Positions 21,424-31,076 are shown, numbered from the stretch's first letter. The stretch: DNA of 64,000 nt from an uncultured Pelagibacteraceae bacterium (GCA_902635225.1 CACPNG010000001.1:36050-100049), one strand, 5' to 3'. Translations and numbers: made by a program. Notes: generated by a model not told the origin, from the letters alone.

Positions 21424-21935
21424 TGGCAAAAACTTCTCTATTTAATAAAATTTACAATGCTGGGCCATTATTACTTTTGTATTATCTTTGTATTAGTGAA
21501 GTAGATACAAATCTTGAAAAAATATTTGAAATTTTTACTCTGAATTTTCAAATTATTTTAATTTATTTTTGGGTTTTAAAAAGACCAGAGATAATGGCTA
21601 ACGGTCATATTTTTTTGGCAGGTTTAATTAATGATGTTGTTATGGGTTTCCCTTTGGGTATAAGTTCACTGTCATATTTAATAATTATTTTTGTAGGAAC
21701 TTACGTAAGAAATAAAAGCGTGAATACAACAATAGCTTCAGACTGGTTTACTTTTTTTATGGCGATGATATTTTCAAATTTGTTATTTTTTTCACTAATA
21801 AACAACTTTTCAGATTTACAATTTAGTTATTCAAAAATTGGATATAACATGTTTTTTACTCTTTTTATGTTTCCAATATTTTGGTTTTTGTTCAACATTT
21901 ATCAAATGTCATTAATAGGAAATCGCGATGCTTAA
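21423..21935 (+). CDS. mreD: Rod-shape-determining protein MreD
   Basis: A 170-residue membrane protein with about five hydrophobic segments. The GLINDVVMGFPLGISSLSYL stretch is the conserved MreD core. Position between mreC and the PBP2 gene with overlaps at both ends supports the call. It is part of the elongasome scaffold; its biochemical role is not settled for the family. Confidence 0.88.
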   Translation: MAKTSLFNKIYNAGPLLLLYYLCISEVDTNLEKIFEIFTLNFQIILIYFWVLKRPEIMANGHIFLAGLINDVVMGFPLGISSLSYLIIIFVGTYVRNKSVNTTIASDWFTFFMAMIFSNLLFFSLINNFSDLQFSYSKIGYNMFFTLFMFPIFWFLFNIYQMSLIGNRDA

Positions 21936-23862
21936 TCCAAGTTCAGGTAATACAGTTATTAAATCAAAGTTAATTGGTCGTAGAATGTTTTTGCTTAGTG
22001 CAGCTAAAGCGGTGGTAATGGTAGGCATTATTGGTAGATTAGTGACTTTACAGATTAACGAAAGATCAAAATACAAAACTCTATCTGATAAAAATAGGTT
22101 CAGAGAATGGAAACTGGCACCTGAAAGAGGAGTAATAAAGGATTTTTTTGATAAAGAAATAGCATCGAATGAGCAGGTTTACCAAGTTCACCTTATACCT
22201 GAAAATTCTAAAGATATAGAAAAACTTTTTGTAAGATTAAAAACAATTTTAAATTTAACAGATAATAGATTGGTTTATTTAAAAAGAGTTATAGCTAAAC
22301 AGAAACCATGGGAACCTATAATTGTTTCAGATAATATAACTTGGTCAGAATTTTCGAGATTAAATCTATTTTTACATGAATTGGAGGGGGTTAAGCCAGT
22401 TGTATCAGTTGCAAGAATGTATCCGGATAATTCCTCGGCGCATATCTTAGGTTATGTTTCACAAGCAAGTGTAAAAGACCTTGAAACGAAAAAATACTTA
22501 AAAGATTTACATGTGCCCGGTATGAGCGTTGGAAAAACTGGACTAGAAAGAAAACTTGATGAAAAGATCATTGGCAAAATAGGATTTCAAAGATATGAGG
22601 TGAATGCTTTTGGAAAAAGAGTAAAACAAATTCAAATTAACGAAGGTCAAGCAGGAGAAAGTTACAAAACTACATTGGATTTTGAAGTTCAAAAGTACAC
22701 AAATGAACTTTTAAAAGATAAGGCTGCAGCAGTATGTGTAATGGATGTATATAATGGAGACATAGTATCTATGGTATCGTCTCCTGGTTTTGAGCCAAAT
22801 GAATTTGTTCATGGTTTAGATAAAAAATACTGGAATGATCTAATTAAAAATGAATTAAGACCATTAACAAACAAAACAATTTCAGGATTATACCCACCAG
22901 GTTCTACTATCAAAACTTTGGTCGCACTTAGTGCTTTAGAAAACGGAGTAATTAAACCCTTAGATACTTTTAGATGCAAAGGGAAAATTGAACTTTATGG
23001 AGAAAAATTTCACTGCTGGGAAAAGGATGGTCATGGAATAGTAAATTTGAGAAAAGGAATACAAAGATCATGTGACGTTTACTTTTATGAAGTTGCTAGA
23101 AAATTAGGAGTTGACCGTCTATCTGAAACAGCAAAAAAATTTGGATTAGGGAAAAAAGTACTTAATGGCTTCATTGAAGAAAGAGCTGGCGTTGTTCCTA
23201 ATACTAAATGGAAGAAGAAGTTTATTGGACAAAATTGGTACCTTGGAGAGACACTACATTCTGGTATTGGTCAGGGTTATTTTCAAAGTACACCTTTACA
23301 ATTATGTTTGATGACAGCTCAAATTGCTAATGGAGGATTTGAGATTAAACCAAGGATAATTTTTGACGAAAAAAATAATAGATTGAGAGATTATATTAAA
23401 TATAAAAATGAAAATCCAAATGATCCATTGCCCACAGATCTTTTGCTTTCTAATTTTGAATTAAAACCTTTATTTAAAAATCAAGAGCATATAAATTTGA
23501 TTAAAGATGCAATGTTTTCATCTTCAAATGAACCTGGAGGAACTTCTTATAGACATCGGTGGGAAAACAAAAAATTTACATTTGCAGGCAAGACAGGATC
23601 ATCTCAAATAAAAAGATTTACAGAGGCACAGCGAGAGGCAGAGGTTAAACAAGAAAGTCTCCCTTATAAAGATAGGGATCATGCATTATTTGTAGCATTT
23701 GCTCCTTACAACAATCCTCAATACGCTATAAGTGTTTTAGTAGAACATGGAGGATCTGGAGGAAAAGCAGCGGCTCCAATAGCAAAAAAAGTTATTAAAA
23801 AAGTATTAGAAAGACACGAATTAAGAAAAAAAATTAACAGTTTAATAGGAGAATCTGTCTAA
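21928..23862 (+). CDS. mrdA: Penicillin-binding protein 2 (elongation transpeptidase)
   Basis: A 644-residue class B PBP that cross-links peptidoglycan during elongation. It has an N-terminal membrane helix (about 22-42), the pedestal domain with the GKTGLERKLDEKI block, and a transpeptidase domain with the catalytic SxxK as GSTIKTLVALSAL, the SxN motif as SCDVYFYE, and KTGSSQ near the C-terminus. It overlaps mreD by 8 bp and rodA by one base. It pairs with RodA, the glycosyltransferase encoded next. Confidence 0.95.
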   Translation: MLNPSSGNTVIKSKLIGRRMFLLSAAKAVVMVGIIGRLVTLQINERSKYKTLSDKNRFREWKLAPERGVIKDFFDKEIASNEQVYQVHLIPENSKDIEKLFVRLKTILNLTDNRLVYLKRVIAKQKPWEPIIVSDNITWSEFSRLNLFLHELEGVKPVVSVARMYPDNSSAHILGYVSQASVKDLETKKYLKDLHVPGMSVGKTGLERKLDEKIIGKIGFQRYEVNAFGKRVKQIQINEGQAGESYKTTLDFEVQKYTNELLKDKAAAVCVMDVYNGDIVSMVSSPGFEPNEFVHGLDKKYWNDLIKNELRPLTNKTISGLYPPGSTIKTLVALSALENGVIKPLDTFRCKGKIELYGEKFHCWEKDGHGIVNLRKGIQRSCDVYFYEVARKLGVDRLSETAKKFGLGKKVLNGFIEERAGVVPNTKWKKKFIGQNWYLGETLHSGIGQGYFQSTPLQLCLMTAQIANGGFEIKPRIIFDEKNNRLRDYIKYKNENPNDPLPTDLLLSNFELKPLFKNQEHINLIKDAMFSSSNEPGGTSYRHRWENKKFTFAGKTGSSQIKRFTEAQREAEVKQESLPYKDRDHALFVAFAPYNNPQYAISVLVEHGGSGGKAAAPIAKKVIKKVLERHELRKKINSLIGESV

Positions 23863-24986
23863 TGTTTAGAGCAAGATCAATTCAATCCTCTTTAAGTTTA
23901 AAGGATAAAATTCTATCTATAGATTACGTTTTAGTGATCTCTATTTTTATACTCGGACTTTTAAGTATTTTAGCTATGTATTCAACTGATGGAGGAGAAT
24001 TTAAATATCATACAAATAGCCACATTCTTAGATTCTTTGTTTTTTTTGGAATGTTTTTTGTTGTTTCGTTTATACAAATTAGATTTTGGCATAGCCAAAG
24101 CTATCTAATATATATTTTATTTTTTATTTTATTACTTGGAGTAAAATACTTTGGTTTGACTTCATCAGGTTCAAAACGATGGCTTGATTTATACTTTATG
24201 AATCTTCAACCGTCTGAATTAATGAAAATTGGACTGATTTTGTTTTTAGCTAAATATTATCACAGAGTTTCAATTGAAAATATAAACCAGATTAGATATC
24301 TTTTTTTACCTGTTGTAGTACTTATTTCCCCAATAATTTTAGTTGCAACACAACCTGATTTAGGGACATCTCTATTAATTGCTGCTGGTGGAATAACAGT
24401 AGCCTGGTTAGCTGGGGTAAGGGTAAAATTTTTTGCGATCTCTGGTTTTGCTTTTCTTGCTTTATTACCAATAGCTATTTCATTTTTAAAACCATATCAA
24501 AAGTCGAGAATATTAACTTTTTTAAATCCAGAAAGAGATCCTCTTGGTGCTGGATATCAAATCATTCAATCTAAAATTGCTATTGGTTCAGGCGGACTAT
24601 TCGGAAAAGGTTTTTTACAAGGATCACAAAGCTATTTAGATTATTTGCCAGAAAAACATACCGACTTTATATTTACCCTGTTTTCTGAAGAATTTGGATT
24701 TTTTGGATCACTTTTCATTTTACTGCTATATGCTTTAATAGTTTGGAGAATAGTTAAAATTGGAAACGTGACACGAAGCAACTTTGGCAAATTATACTGT
24801 TATAGCTTTGCAACCGCATTTTTCATTTATGTGGTTGTAAATATGATGATGGTACTTGGTTTACTTCCAATTGTTGGATCTCCATTACCTATCATGTCTT
24901 ATGGTGGATCCTCAATGATGGCTATAATGTTAGGTTTAGGAATAGCAATGTCTTGTAAAATTTATAAAGATACCCCAGTTAATTAA
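23862..24986 (+). CDS. rodA: Rod-shape SEDS peptidoglycan glycosyltransferase RodA
   Basis: A 374-residue SEDS protein with about ten membrane segments that polymerises lipid II with PBP2. Family blocks are SGSKRWLDLYFMNLQPSELM, QPDLGTSLLI (containing the catalytic Asp region), SYLDYLPEKHTDFIFTLFSE and the C-terminal PIVGSPLPIMSYGGSSM. The length is typical of RodA, and its partner mrdA is directly upstream, which favours RodA over FtsW. Confidence 0.95.
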   Translation: MFRARSIQSSLSLKDKILSIDYVLVISIFILGLLSILAMYSTDGGEFKYHTNSHILRFFVFFGMFFVVSFIQIRFWHSQSYLIYILFFILLLGVKYFGLTSSGSKRWLDLYFMNLQPSELMKIGLILFLAKYYHRVSIENINQIRYLFLPVVVLISPIILVATQPDLGTSLLIAAGGITVAWLAGVRVKFFAISGFAFLALLPIAISFLKPYQKSRILTFLNPERDPLGAGYQIIQSKIAIGSGGLFGKGFLQGSQSYLDYLPEKHTDFIFTLFSEEFGFFGSLFILLLYALIVWRIVKIGNVTRSNFGKLYCYSFATAFFIYVVVNMMMVLGLLPIVGSPLPIMSYGGSSMMAIMLGLGIAMSCKIYKDTPVN

Positions 24987-25061
24987 ACCTATTTTGGTCA
25001 AATTTGATTTTATTATCATCTTGTATAATATGTAAATTGGTGGTTAATTTATGAAAATAAT

Positions 25062-25517
25062 ATGTTTGGTGATAAGAAAAAAAAACTTACAGACTCAGAA
25101 AGATCTTTAATTAGTGAAACGGTTAGCATTGAGGGCACTATAAATAGTTCAGGCGCTATAGACGTGGCTGGATTAATTAAAGGTCCGGTGTATTCCAAAG
25201 AGATTATAATTAGAGAAACTGGATCTATCACTGGCACAATAGAAGGTGACCACGTTGAAATTCACGGACATCTTGATGGAAAAGTTTCAGGCCAGGATGT
25301 AGTTATTGGTGCAACAGGGACTGTAAAAGGCGATATTGAATTTGGAAACAATTTAAAAACAGAGAATGGTGCAGATATAGATGGCTATATCAAAAAAACA
25401 AATAAATCTAAATCTACACTAACAGGTGACTTCTTATTTAAGAAGAAAGATAAAAAAGACCCTTCAGAAAATTCAGAGGAAAGACCAGAAGTTGTTAATA
25501 AAGAGGCCTTAGCCTAA
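25062..25517 (+). CDS. Bactofilin-family polymer-forming cytoskeletal protein
   Basis: A 151-residue protein. Residues about 17-110 form a right-handed beta-helix made of short repeating turns (TVSIEGTINSSGAIDVAGLI, GSITGTIEGDHVEIHG, HLDGKVSGQDVVIGATGTV). This is the bactofilin (DUF583) core that polymerises without nucleotide. The short N-terminal tail and the Lys/Glu-rich C-terminal tail (KKKDKKDPSENSEERPE) are unstructured, as usual. Its position right after the mre/rod operon suggests a link with cell shape or local wall synthesis, but no partner such as LmdC or an M23 peptidase is adjacent. Confidence 0.88.
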   Translation: MFGDKKKKLTDSERSLISETVSIEGTINSSGAIDVAGLIKGPVYSKEIIIRETGSITGTIEGDHVEIHGHLDGKVSGQDVVIGATGTVKGDIEFGNNLKTENGADIDGYIKKTNKSKSTLTGDFLFKKKDKKDPSENSEERPEVVNKEALA

Positions 25518-25562
25518 TCTACCGCACTACTATTTCTTTGAACATTGAAATATAATTTCCTA

Positions 25563-26822
25563 ATGGAAAATTATAAATGTAAATCAGTTGGAATAATAGG
25601 TTCTGGTATCCAAGGCGTTTGTACAGGTTTGCAACTAATAAAAAAAGGAATACCTGTCACAATTTTCGACCGTCAAGATCCTTTATCTCAAGATTTTAAA
25701 CCAGCTTCGTATGGAAACGCTGGACATTTTTCACCTTACGCTGTTTTACAACTCAATCGCCCCGATATTTTATTTGATGTTCCAAAGATGTTATTTAGTT
25801 CTTATGGACCTTTAGCCTTAAAATGGAATTACGTCCCCAAAATGATAAATTGGTTTTTTTACTATTTAAAAAACTGCAATAAAAAATCTATGATGCATAC
25901 TGCTAAAAATATGCATCAAATTCTTAGTCTGTCAAATGATGCCTATGAGGAAATTTTCCAAGAAATAGATACAAATGGATTAGTTGAAAAAAAAGGCATA
26001 ATTTATGTTTGGACAAATAAAAATCTTAAAAGTAGAAATTTAGAGATAAAAGTTCGGGATGAACTTGGAATTAAGCAAAAACTATTATCACAAAAAGAAG
26101 TTTTAGAATTAGAACCTAATTTGAATCCAGTTTTTGATGCTGGTATTATATATGAGTCCGCTATGCACGCTAGAGATCCACATGGAATACTAAAACAAAT
26201 TTTCAAATTATTTTTAAAAAGAGGTGGAAAATTTATTCAAACGAATATTAAAAGCGTTGAACAGTCTAAAAATGATGAAACTATACTGAGATCAGAGAAA
26301 GAAGAATATAAATTTGAAAAATCTGTGGTAGCTTCAGGAGCTTTCTCCAAACAGTTTACAGATCAATTAGGAGAAAAAATTCCATTAGATACCGAGAGAG
26401 GTTATCACGTACATTTTAAAGGACAAGAAAAATTGATTTCAAGACCGGTAATCTTCTTAGACAGAGGTTTTGGAATGACACCAATGAATCAAGGACTTAG
26501 AGCAGTAGGCACTGTAGAACTCGGCGGAACTGAAAATCCTTTATCAAAAAAAAGAATTGATTATGTAATTAGATGTGCGAAAGAACTTCTTCCACAACTG
26601 GGAGCTCATGAGGATGAATGGCTAGGATTCAGGCCTACGCTACCAGATTTTCTACCAATACTCGGACCATCTTTAAAAAATAAAAACATCATCTATGCTT
26701 TTGGCCATCAACATTTAGGCTGGACTTTGGGAGCTATTACAGGCAAAATCGTATCAGGTATTGTTGCTGGAGAAAAAACAAATTTAGATTTATCTCCTTA
26801 CAGTTCAAAAAGATTTAATTAG
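25563..26822 (+). CDS. FAD-dependent oxidoreductase, D-amino acid dehydrogenase (DadA)-like
   Basis: A 419-residue DAO-family flavoenzyme. The FAD dinucleotide-binding motif IIGSGIQGVCTGL is near residue 11, followed by the DadA-type segment ASYGNAGHFSPYAVLQLNRP, and the C-terminal GFRPTLPDFLPILGPS and GHQHLGWTLGAITG blocks. It likely oxidises a D-amino acid or related amine to the keto acid, passing electrons to the respiratory chain. The longer frame from a TTG at 25545 was not chosen; ATG 25563 gives MENYKCKSVG and places the Rossmann motif normally. It is followed by a DMT permease and a D-2-hydroxyacid dehydrogenase, so the three may handle one D-amino or hydroxy acid route. Confidence 0.85.
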   Translation: MENYKCKSVGIIGSGIQGVCTGLQLIKKGIPVTIFDRQDPLSQDFKPASYGNAGHFSPYAVLQLNRPDILFDVPKMLFSSYGPLALKWNYVPKMINWFFYYLKNCNKKSMMHTAKNMHQILSLSNDAYEEIFQEIDTNGLVEKKGIIYVWTNKNLKSRNLEIKVRDELGIKQKLLSQKEVLELEPNLNPVFDAGIIYESAMHARDPHGILKQIFKLFLKRGGKFIQTNIKSVEQSKNDETILRSEKEEYKFEKSVVASGAFSKQFTDQLGEKIPLDTERGYHVHFKGQEKLISRPVIFLDRGFGMTPMNQGLRAVGTVELGGTENPLSKKRIDYVIRCAKELLPQLGAHEDEWLGFRPTLPDFLPILGPSLKNKNIIYAFGHQHLGWTLGAITGKIVSGIVAGEKTNLDLSPYSSKRFN

Positions 26823-26829
26823 AAAATTC

Positions 26830-27720
26830 TTGTCAAAAAATTATTTAGCTTATACTTTTCTTACATTTGCGGCTTTATTCTGGTCAGGAAACTTTATTGT
26901 TGGAAAATTTGCTACTTTATTTGAGGTGCCACCTCTTACTTTAAATTTTCTAAGATGGGTCATGGTATGGTTTATTTTAATTCCTTTCACAATAAAAGAA
27001 ATTGTAGCAAAGAAAAACTATATTAAAGAAAATTTTTTTGCCATTGGTATCATGGGAATATTATCAATCAGCACTTTTAATTCTGTCGTGTACCTTGCCT
27101 TAAATTTTACTCAAGTTATAAACGCAGTTTTAATGTTGGCTGCTATTCCACCCATGATAATAATTTTTTCCTCACTTATGAAAATTGAAAAAACAAATAT
27201 GTTTCAATTATCTGGATTGTTTTTGTCAATATTTGGAGTTGCAACAATTATATCAAATGCAGATGTTCAAAAAATAATTTCTTTAAGTTTTAATAAAGGA
27301 GACATATGGATGCTAGTTTGTGTTTTGAGCTGGTCATTATATTCAACTTTACTCAAAAAAAATAAATTTCAATTATCTCAATTTTCTTTAATCCAAATCA
27401 TGGTAACTGTGGGATTAATATTTTTAGTTCCGCAATTTTTATATGAACAATCAATCGGATTAGATGTAAAAATTAATAAAGCTTTTATATTTATTTTAAT
27501 TTATGTAGTTATCTTTCCTGCGATCGCAGCTTACTATTGTTGGCAAAAAGCTATAGAATTAATAGGGCCTAATAGATCATCGATGTTTATCCAGTTAATG
27601 CCACTTTTCAGTGCATTAATGGCAATTATAATTTTCAAAGAAAAATTTCAATTATTCCATTTTATTGGAGCATCTTTTATTATATCTGGTATTTATTTAT
27701 CAAATAGGAAAACTCAATGA
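26830..27720 (+). CDS. EamA/DMT-superfamily permease
   Basis: A 296-residue membrane protein with about ten helices in two EamA repeats (about 9-140 and 155-291). The opening FAALFWSGNFIVGKFA and the second-half signature GPNRSSMFIQLMPLFSALMA are typical of 10-TM drug/metabolite transporters. The start is TTG at 26830, 7 bp after the DadA-like stop, and its stop overlaps the next gene as ATGA. The substrate is unknown; co-transcription with amino acid and hydroxyacid enzymes suggests export of an amino or hydroxy acid. Confidence 0.85.
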   Translation: MSKNYLAYTFLTFAALFWSGNFIVGKFATLFEVPPLTLNFLRWVMVWFILIPFTIKEIVAKKNYIKENFFAIGIMGILSISTFNSVVYLALNFTQVINAVLMLAAIPPMIIIFSSLMKIEKTNMFQLSGLFLSIFGVATIISNADVQKIISLSFNKGDIWMLVCVLSWSLYSTLLKKNKFQLSQFSLIQIMVTVGLIFLVPQFLYEQSIGLDVKINKAFIFILIYVVIFPAIAAYYCWQKAIELIGPNRSSMFIQLMPLFSALMAIIIFKEKFQLFHFIGASFIISGIYLSNRKTQ

Positions 27721-28667
27721 TTAAAGTTGCAGTACTGGACGATTATCAAAGTGCCTTTGAAGAGATTATCGATATAGAAAAATTTAAGAAAAAATTTGAC
27801 TTTAAAATTTTTAATGAAGCTTTCATCGATGAAAATGAAGCTATTGAAGCCTTGGAGGAATTTGATGCATTATTTATTATGAGAGAAAGAACACCCATCA
27901 CAAAAAATTTATTAATAAATTTACCAAATCTTAAATATATAATGACCTCAGGTATGCGCAATAACTCAATTAATTTAGAAGAAACGAAAAAAAAAGGTAT
28001 TTTGGTGTGTGGAACTGAAATAAATCCAAATCCAGCAGCTGAGATCACTTGGACTTTAATATTAGGCCTTTTGAGAAACGTTAAGCAAGAAATTGATAAT
28101 ATGTTTCAAGGATATTGGCAGACTACCATTGGTTCAGAATTAAAAGGTAAAATGTTGGGAGTAATAGGCTTGGGAAAAATTGGAACACAAGTTGCAAAGG
28201 TAGGCAAAGCTTTTGGAATGGAAGTTTGTGCTTGGAGTGAAAATCTAAATTTGTCTCACGCAAATGAACTTGGTGTATTACCTATGAGTAAAGAAGATTT
28301 ACTTAAAAATTCAGATATAATTTCTATTCATTTAGTCTTAGGTGAAAGATATAAAAACTTAATTACAAAAAAAGAAATTGAAATGATGAAAAAAACTTGT
28401 TTTCTAATCAACACTTCGAGAGGCCCAATTATTAATGAAAACGATTTAGTTGATGCTTTAAAAGATGAAAAAATAGCTGGTGTTGGTTTAGATGTTTATG
28501 ATAAAGAACCTCTTCCACAAGACCATAAACTTCGATTTTTTCCAAATGCTTTATTATTACCCCATATTGGTTACGTGACTGCTGAGAATTACTCAAAATT
28601 TTATCCGCAAATGATTGAAAATTTAGAAAGTTGTCTAGAAAACAAGCCTCTACGGATAATCTCATAG
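27717..28667 (+). CDS. D-2-hydroxyacid dehydrogenase family protein
   Basis: A 316-residue NAD(P)-dependent D-isomer-specific 2-hydroxyacid dehydrogenase (SerA/LdhA/glyoxylate reductase group). The nucleotide-binding motif is GVIGLGKIGTQVAK (about 143-156); the active-site Arg is in INTSRGPIINE and the catalytic His in LLPHIGYVT, with a Glu in YDKEPLP. Substrates for this family cannot be told from sequence. It is translationally coupled to the upstream permease (ATGA overlap). Confidence 0.88.
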   Translation: MIKVAVLDDYQSAFEEIIDIEKFKKKFDFKIFNEAFIDENEAIEALEEFDALFIMRERTPITKNLLINLPNLKYIMTSGMRNNSINLEETKKKGILVCGTEINPNPAAEITWTLILGLLRNVKQEIDNMFQGYWQTTIGSELKGKMLGVIGLGKIGTQVAKVGKAFGMEVCAWSENLNLSHANELGVLPMSKEDLLKNSDIISIHLVLGERYKNLITKKEIEMMKKTCFLINTSRGPIINENDLVDALKDEKIAGVGLDVYDKEPLPQDHKLRFFPNALLLPHIGYVTAENYSKFYPQMIENLESCLENKPLRIIS

Positions 28668-28776
28668 AAAAGCACTTCCATTACAGGTTGTATTATATAT
28701 AAACTCATTTTGAGTGATTCGTTTGTTTTGTAACGAACAAATCTCTGCTTAAATTGGGGAAATTATAAAAGGGAGT

Positions 28777-29181
28777 ATGAAAAAAATTTTAGGCTGTTTG
28801 CTTGGACTCACTTTGCTAACTGGTTGTGCAGAGTCTTTAGCTCTATTAGGACCTACCTCTACCGCAGTAACTGGTGGAAAAATTACACAATCAGCTTTTT
28901 CTACAGCAGTAAATTATGGAGTAAAAAAACAAACTGGAAAAAGTGCGATGGAACATGTAATGACATACGCTGAAGAAATGAATCCACAGAAAAAAAAGAA
29001 AGAGCCCTGCCTATCATTTGCTGAAAAAACTAACTCAGAAATTTGTGCTATTGTGAAAACACAATTAAAAATAACTAAATCGAAGATCTTAGAAATATCA
29101 AAAGAAAAATCTTTAAAAGATCTTACATCATCACTTCAGTCCAAAATAAATAAAAAATCTAAAATTAAGTACTTAGATTAA
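28777..29181 (+). CDS. Small lipoprotein, paralogue A of a tandem pair
   Basis: A 134-residue predicted lipoprotein: signal MKKILGCLLGLTLLTGCAES with the lipobox Cys at 17. The mature part begins AESLALLGP and contains YGVKKQTGKSAMEHVMTYAE; a Lys-rich C-terminal half follows with two Cys (PCLSF and EICAIV) that could form a disulfide. No family recognised. It is preceded by GGGAG and, further up, by a TTCGTT/AACGAA inverted repeat (28718-28737). It is a clear paralogue of the next gene. Confidence 0.75.
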   Translation: MKKILGCLLGLTLLTGCAESLALLGPTSTAVTGGKITQSAFSTAVNYGVKKQTGKSAMEHVMTYAEEMNPQKKKKEPCLSFAEKTNSEICAIVKTQLKITKSKILEISKEKSLKDLTSSLQSKINKKSKIKYLD

Positions 29182-29317
29182 CTAATCTAAAACGAAATCA
29201 GTCTAGCCAATTTAAGATCTTGACAACTGTAGGTTGTGTTAATAAAACTAATGCGCTCACAATTAACTTTTAATTAAAGATGAAGCAGATATGAACCATT
29301 TAAAACAAATTTCAAAC

Positions 29318-29725
29318 ATGAAAAAAATATTAATTCTATTATCAACGGTTTTTTTACTTACTGGGTGCGCTGAGTCTTTAGCATTACTCGGTACTGGCAC
29401 ATCTAATGGAAAAATATTACAGTCTTCTATTAATTCAGCAGTAAGTTATGGAGTTAAAAAACAAACAGGAAAAACTCCATTGGAACACGTTATTGCTTAT
29501 GCAGAAGAAAAAAATCCTGAGAAAAAAAAAGAAACCTGTATTACTTCGTTTGAAATAACAAGATCTGAATTTTGCACGATTGTTAAAAAACAAATTAAGT
29601 CTAAAAGCACTAATATGATGGAAAAGACTACCGAAATTGCGAAAGAATATCCAAAAAAAATAATTAAAGAGATATCTAAGATTGAAAAGATAGCCAAAAA
29701 TTCAACTATTTATAATAGAAGGTAA
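29318..29725 (+). CDS. Small lipoprotein, paralogue B of a tandem pair
   Basis: A 135-residue predicted lipoprotein from ATG 29318. An upstream ATG at 29291 would add nine residues before a complete signal peptide, so it was not chosen. The lipobox Cys is at 17 (LLTGCAES), then AESLALLGT, YGVKKQTGKTPLEHVIAYAE, and two Cys (TCITS and EFCTIV) at positions matching paralogue A. Identity is concentrated in the first 75 residues and the tail differs. The upstream 137 bp include a possible TTGACA (29220) promoter. Function unknown. Confidence 0.75.
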   Translation: MKKILILLSTVFLLTGCAESLALLGTGTSNGKILQSSINSAVSYGVKKQTGKTPLEHVIAYAEEKNPEKKKETCITSFEITRSEFCTIVKKQIKSKSTNMMEKTTEIAKEYPKKIIKEISKIEKIAKNSTIYNRR

Positions 29726-29745
29726 AATTAATTTTTTCTTAAAAG

Positions 29746-29775
29746 ATGGCCCCAACAAATAATTGGGACCACCTA
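29746..29775. terminator. Bidirectional terminator between convergent genes
   Basis: Hairpin TGGCCCCAA (29747-29755) with TTGGGACCA (29763-29771), one G-U or mismatch, loop of 7. T-rich sequence follows on both strands (TTTATTTTT rightwards, and TCTTTT leftwards), as suits the convergent lipoprotein and metY genes. Confidence 0.7.
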
Positions 29776-29783
29776 GTTTATTT

Positions 29784-31076
29784 TTATGCAGCCAAAGCTT
29801 GTTTAATATCTGCAACAATATCATCTGGATGTTCTATACCAATTGATAATCGAACATAACCTGGCGTAACACCTGCAGCTAACATTTCTTGCTCAGTTAA
29901 TTGACTGTGAGTTGTTGTAGCCGGATGAATCGCTAAGCTTCTAGCATCACCAATATTTGCCACGTGGTAAAGCATTTTTAAGTTATCAATAAACTTAGCT
30001 CCTGCTTCTTTTGTGCCTAGATCCATACCTATCAAAGATCCATAACCACCTTGCATATATTTTTTAGCTCTATCTCTAATTTCACCTTGGTAATTAGTTG
30101 GATAGATTACTTTTTTAACTTTTTTGTGCCCATCTAAGAAATTAACAACTTTTTCAGCATTACTACAATGTTGTTTCATTCTTAAAGCTACAGTTTCCAA
30201 ACCTTGAATGATTTGAAAAGCGTTGAATGGACTTAATGGAGCACCCAAGTCTCTCAATAAAACCACTCTAGCTCTAATTACAAATGGAATATTAGCACCA
30301 GTTAATTGTGGAACTGCATCTGCCCAAACTGCACCGTGATAACTTTGATCTGGCTCATTTAATAGAGGTTGTCTTTTTCTATCTTTAATCCAATCAAAAT
30401 TTCCTCCGTCTACAATTATTCCTCCAATCGAAGTACCATGACCACCAATATATTTTGTCAAAGAGTGCATTACGATTGCAGCTCCATGAGCTAAAGGTTT
30501 ACATATTACCGGTGAAGCTGTGTTATCGATAATTAAAGGTATACCTTTTTTTTTACCGATATCAGAAACTTCTTTAATTGGAAAAACACGAAGGTATGGA
30601 TTTGGAAGAGTCTCACCGTAGTAAGCTCTTGTTTTATCATCAGTCACTTTTTCAAAGTTTTTTGGATCTGCAGGATCTGCAAATCTAACTTCAATACCTT
30701 GTTGTCTTAAAGTATTTTTAAATAAGTTTACTGTGCCTCCATATAAGTCAGTCGAAGCAACGATGTTATCTCCAGCTTGTGCTAAGTTTTGTATACACAT
30801 TGCTGAAGCAGCTTGACCTGATCCAACTGCGCATGCCGCCACACCGCCTTCAAGCGCTGCAACTCTTTTTTCTAGCACATCAACAGTTGGGTTCATTATA
30901 CGTGTGTAAATGTTACCAAACTCTTTTAGACCAAATAAATTTGCAGCATGTTCTGCATTTTTAAATTGGTAAGAAGTTGTTTGATAAATCGGAACTGCTA
31001 CAGCTGTTGTAGTAGGATCAGCTCTATAATCACTACCATGTAAGCCAATAGTTTCCGGATGTTTAAAATCAGCCAT
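29784..31076 (-). CDS. metY: O-acetylhomoserine sulfhydrylase
   Basis: PLP enzyme that makes homocysteine from O-acetylhomoserine and sulfide, i.e. direct sulfhydrylation in methionine synthesis. A 430-residue protein of the Cys/Met metabolism family, with the characteristic insert length of MetY versus MetB/MetC. Blocks seen: TTSYQFKNAEHAANLFGL, YTRIMNPTVDVLEKRVAALE, the PLP-lysine region MHSLTKYIGGHGTSIGGI, and SLAIHPATTTHSQLT. The start ATG has AGGGGG 8 bp upstream. Its 300-bp leader carries a SAM-II aptamer, a terminator and a SAM-V aptamer, which fits feedback by the end product of the pathway. Confidence 0.95.
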   Translation of the reverse strand: MADFKHPETIGLHGSDYRADPTTTAVAVPIYQTTSYQFKNAEHAANLFGLKEFGNIYTRIMNPTVDVLEKRVAALEGGVAACAVGSGQAASAMCIQNLAQAGDNIVASTDLYGGTVNLFKNTLRQQGIEVRFADPADPKNFEKVTDDKTRAYYGETLPNPYLRVFPIKEVSDIGKKKGIPLIIDNTASPVICKPLAHGAAIVMHSLTKYIGGHGTSIGGIIVDGGNFDWIKDRKRQPLLNEPDQSYHGAVWADAVPQLTGANIPFVIRARVVLLRDLGAPLSPFNAFQIIQGLETVALRMKQHCSNAEKVVNFLDGHKKVKKVIYPTNYQGEIRDRAKKYMQGGYGSLIGMDLGTKEAGAKFIDNLKMLYHVANIGDARSLAIHPATTTHSQLTEQEMLAAGVTPGYVRLSIGIEHPDDIVADIKQALAA

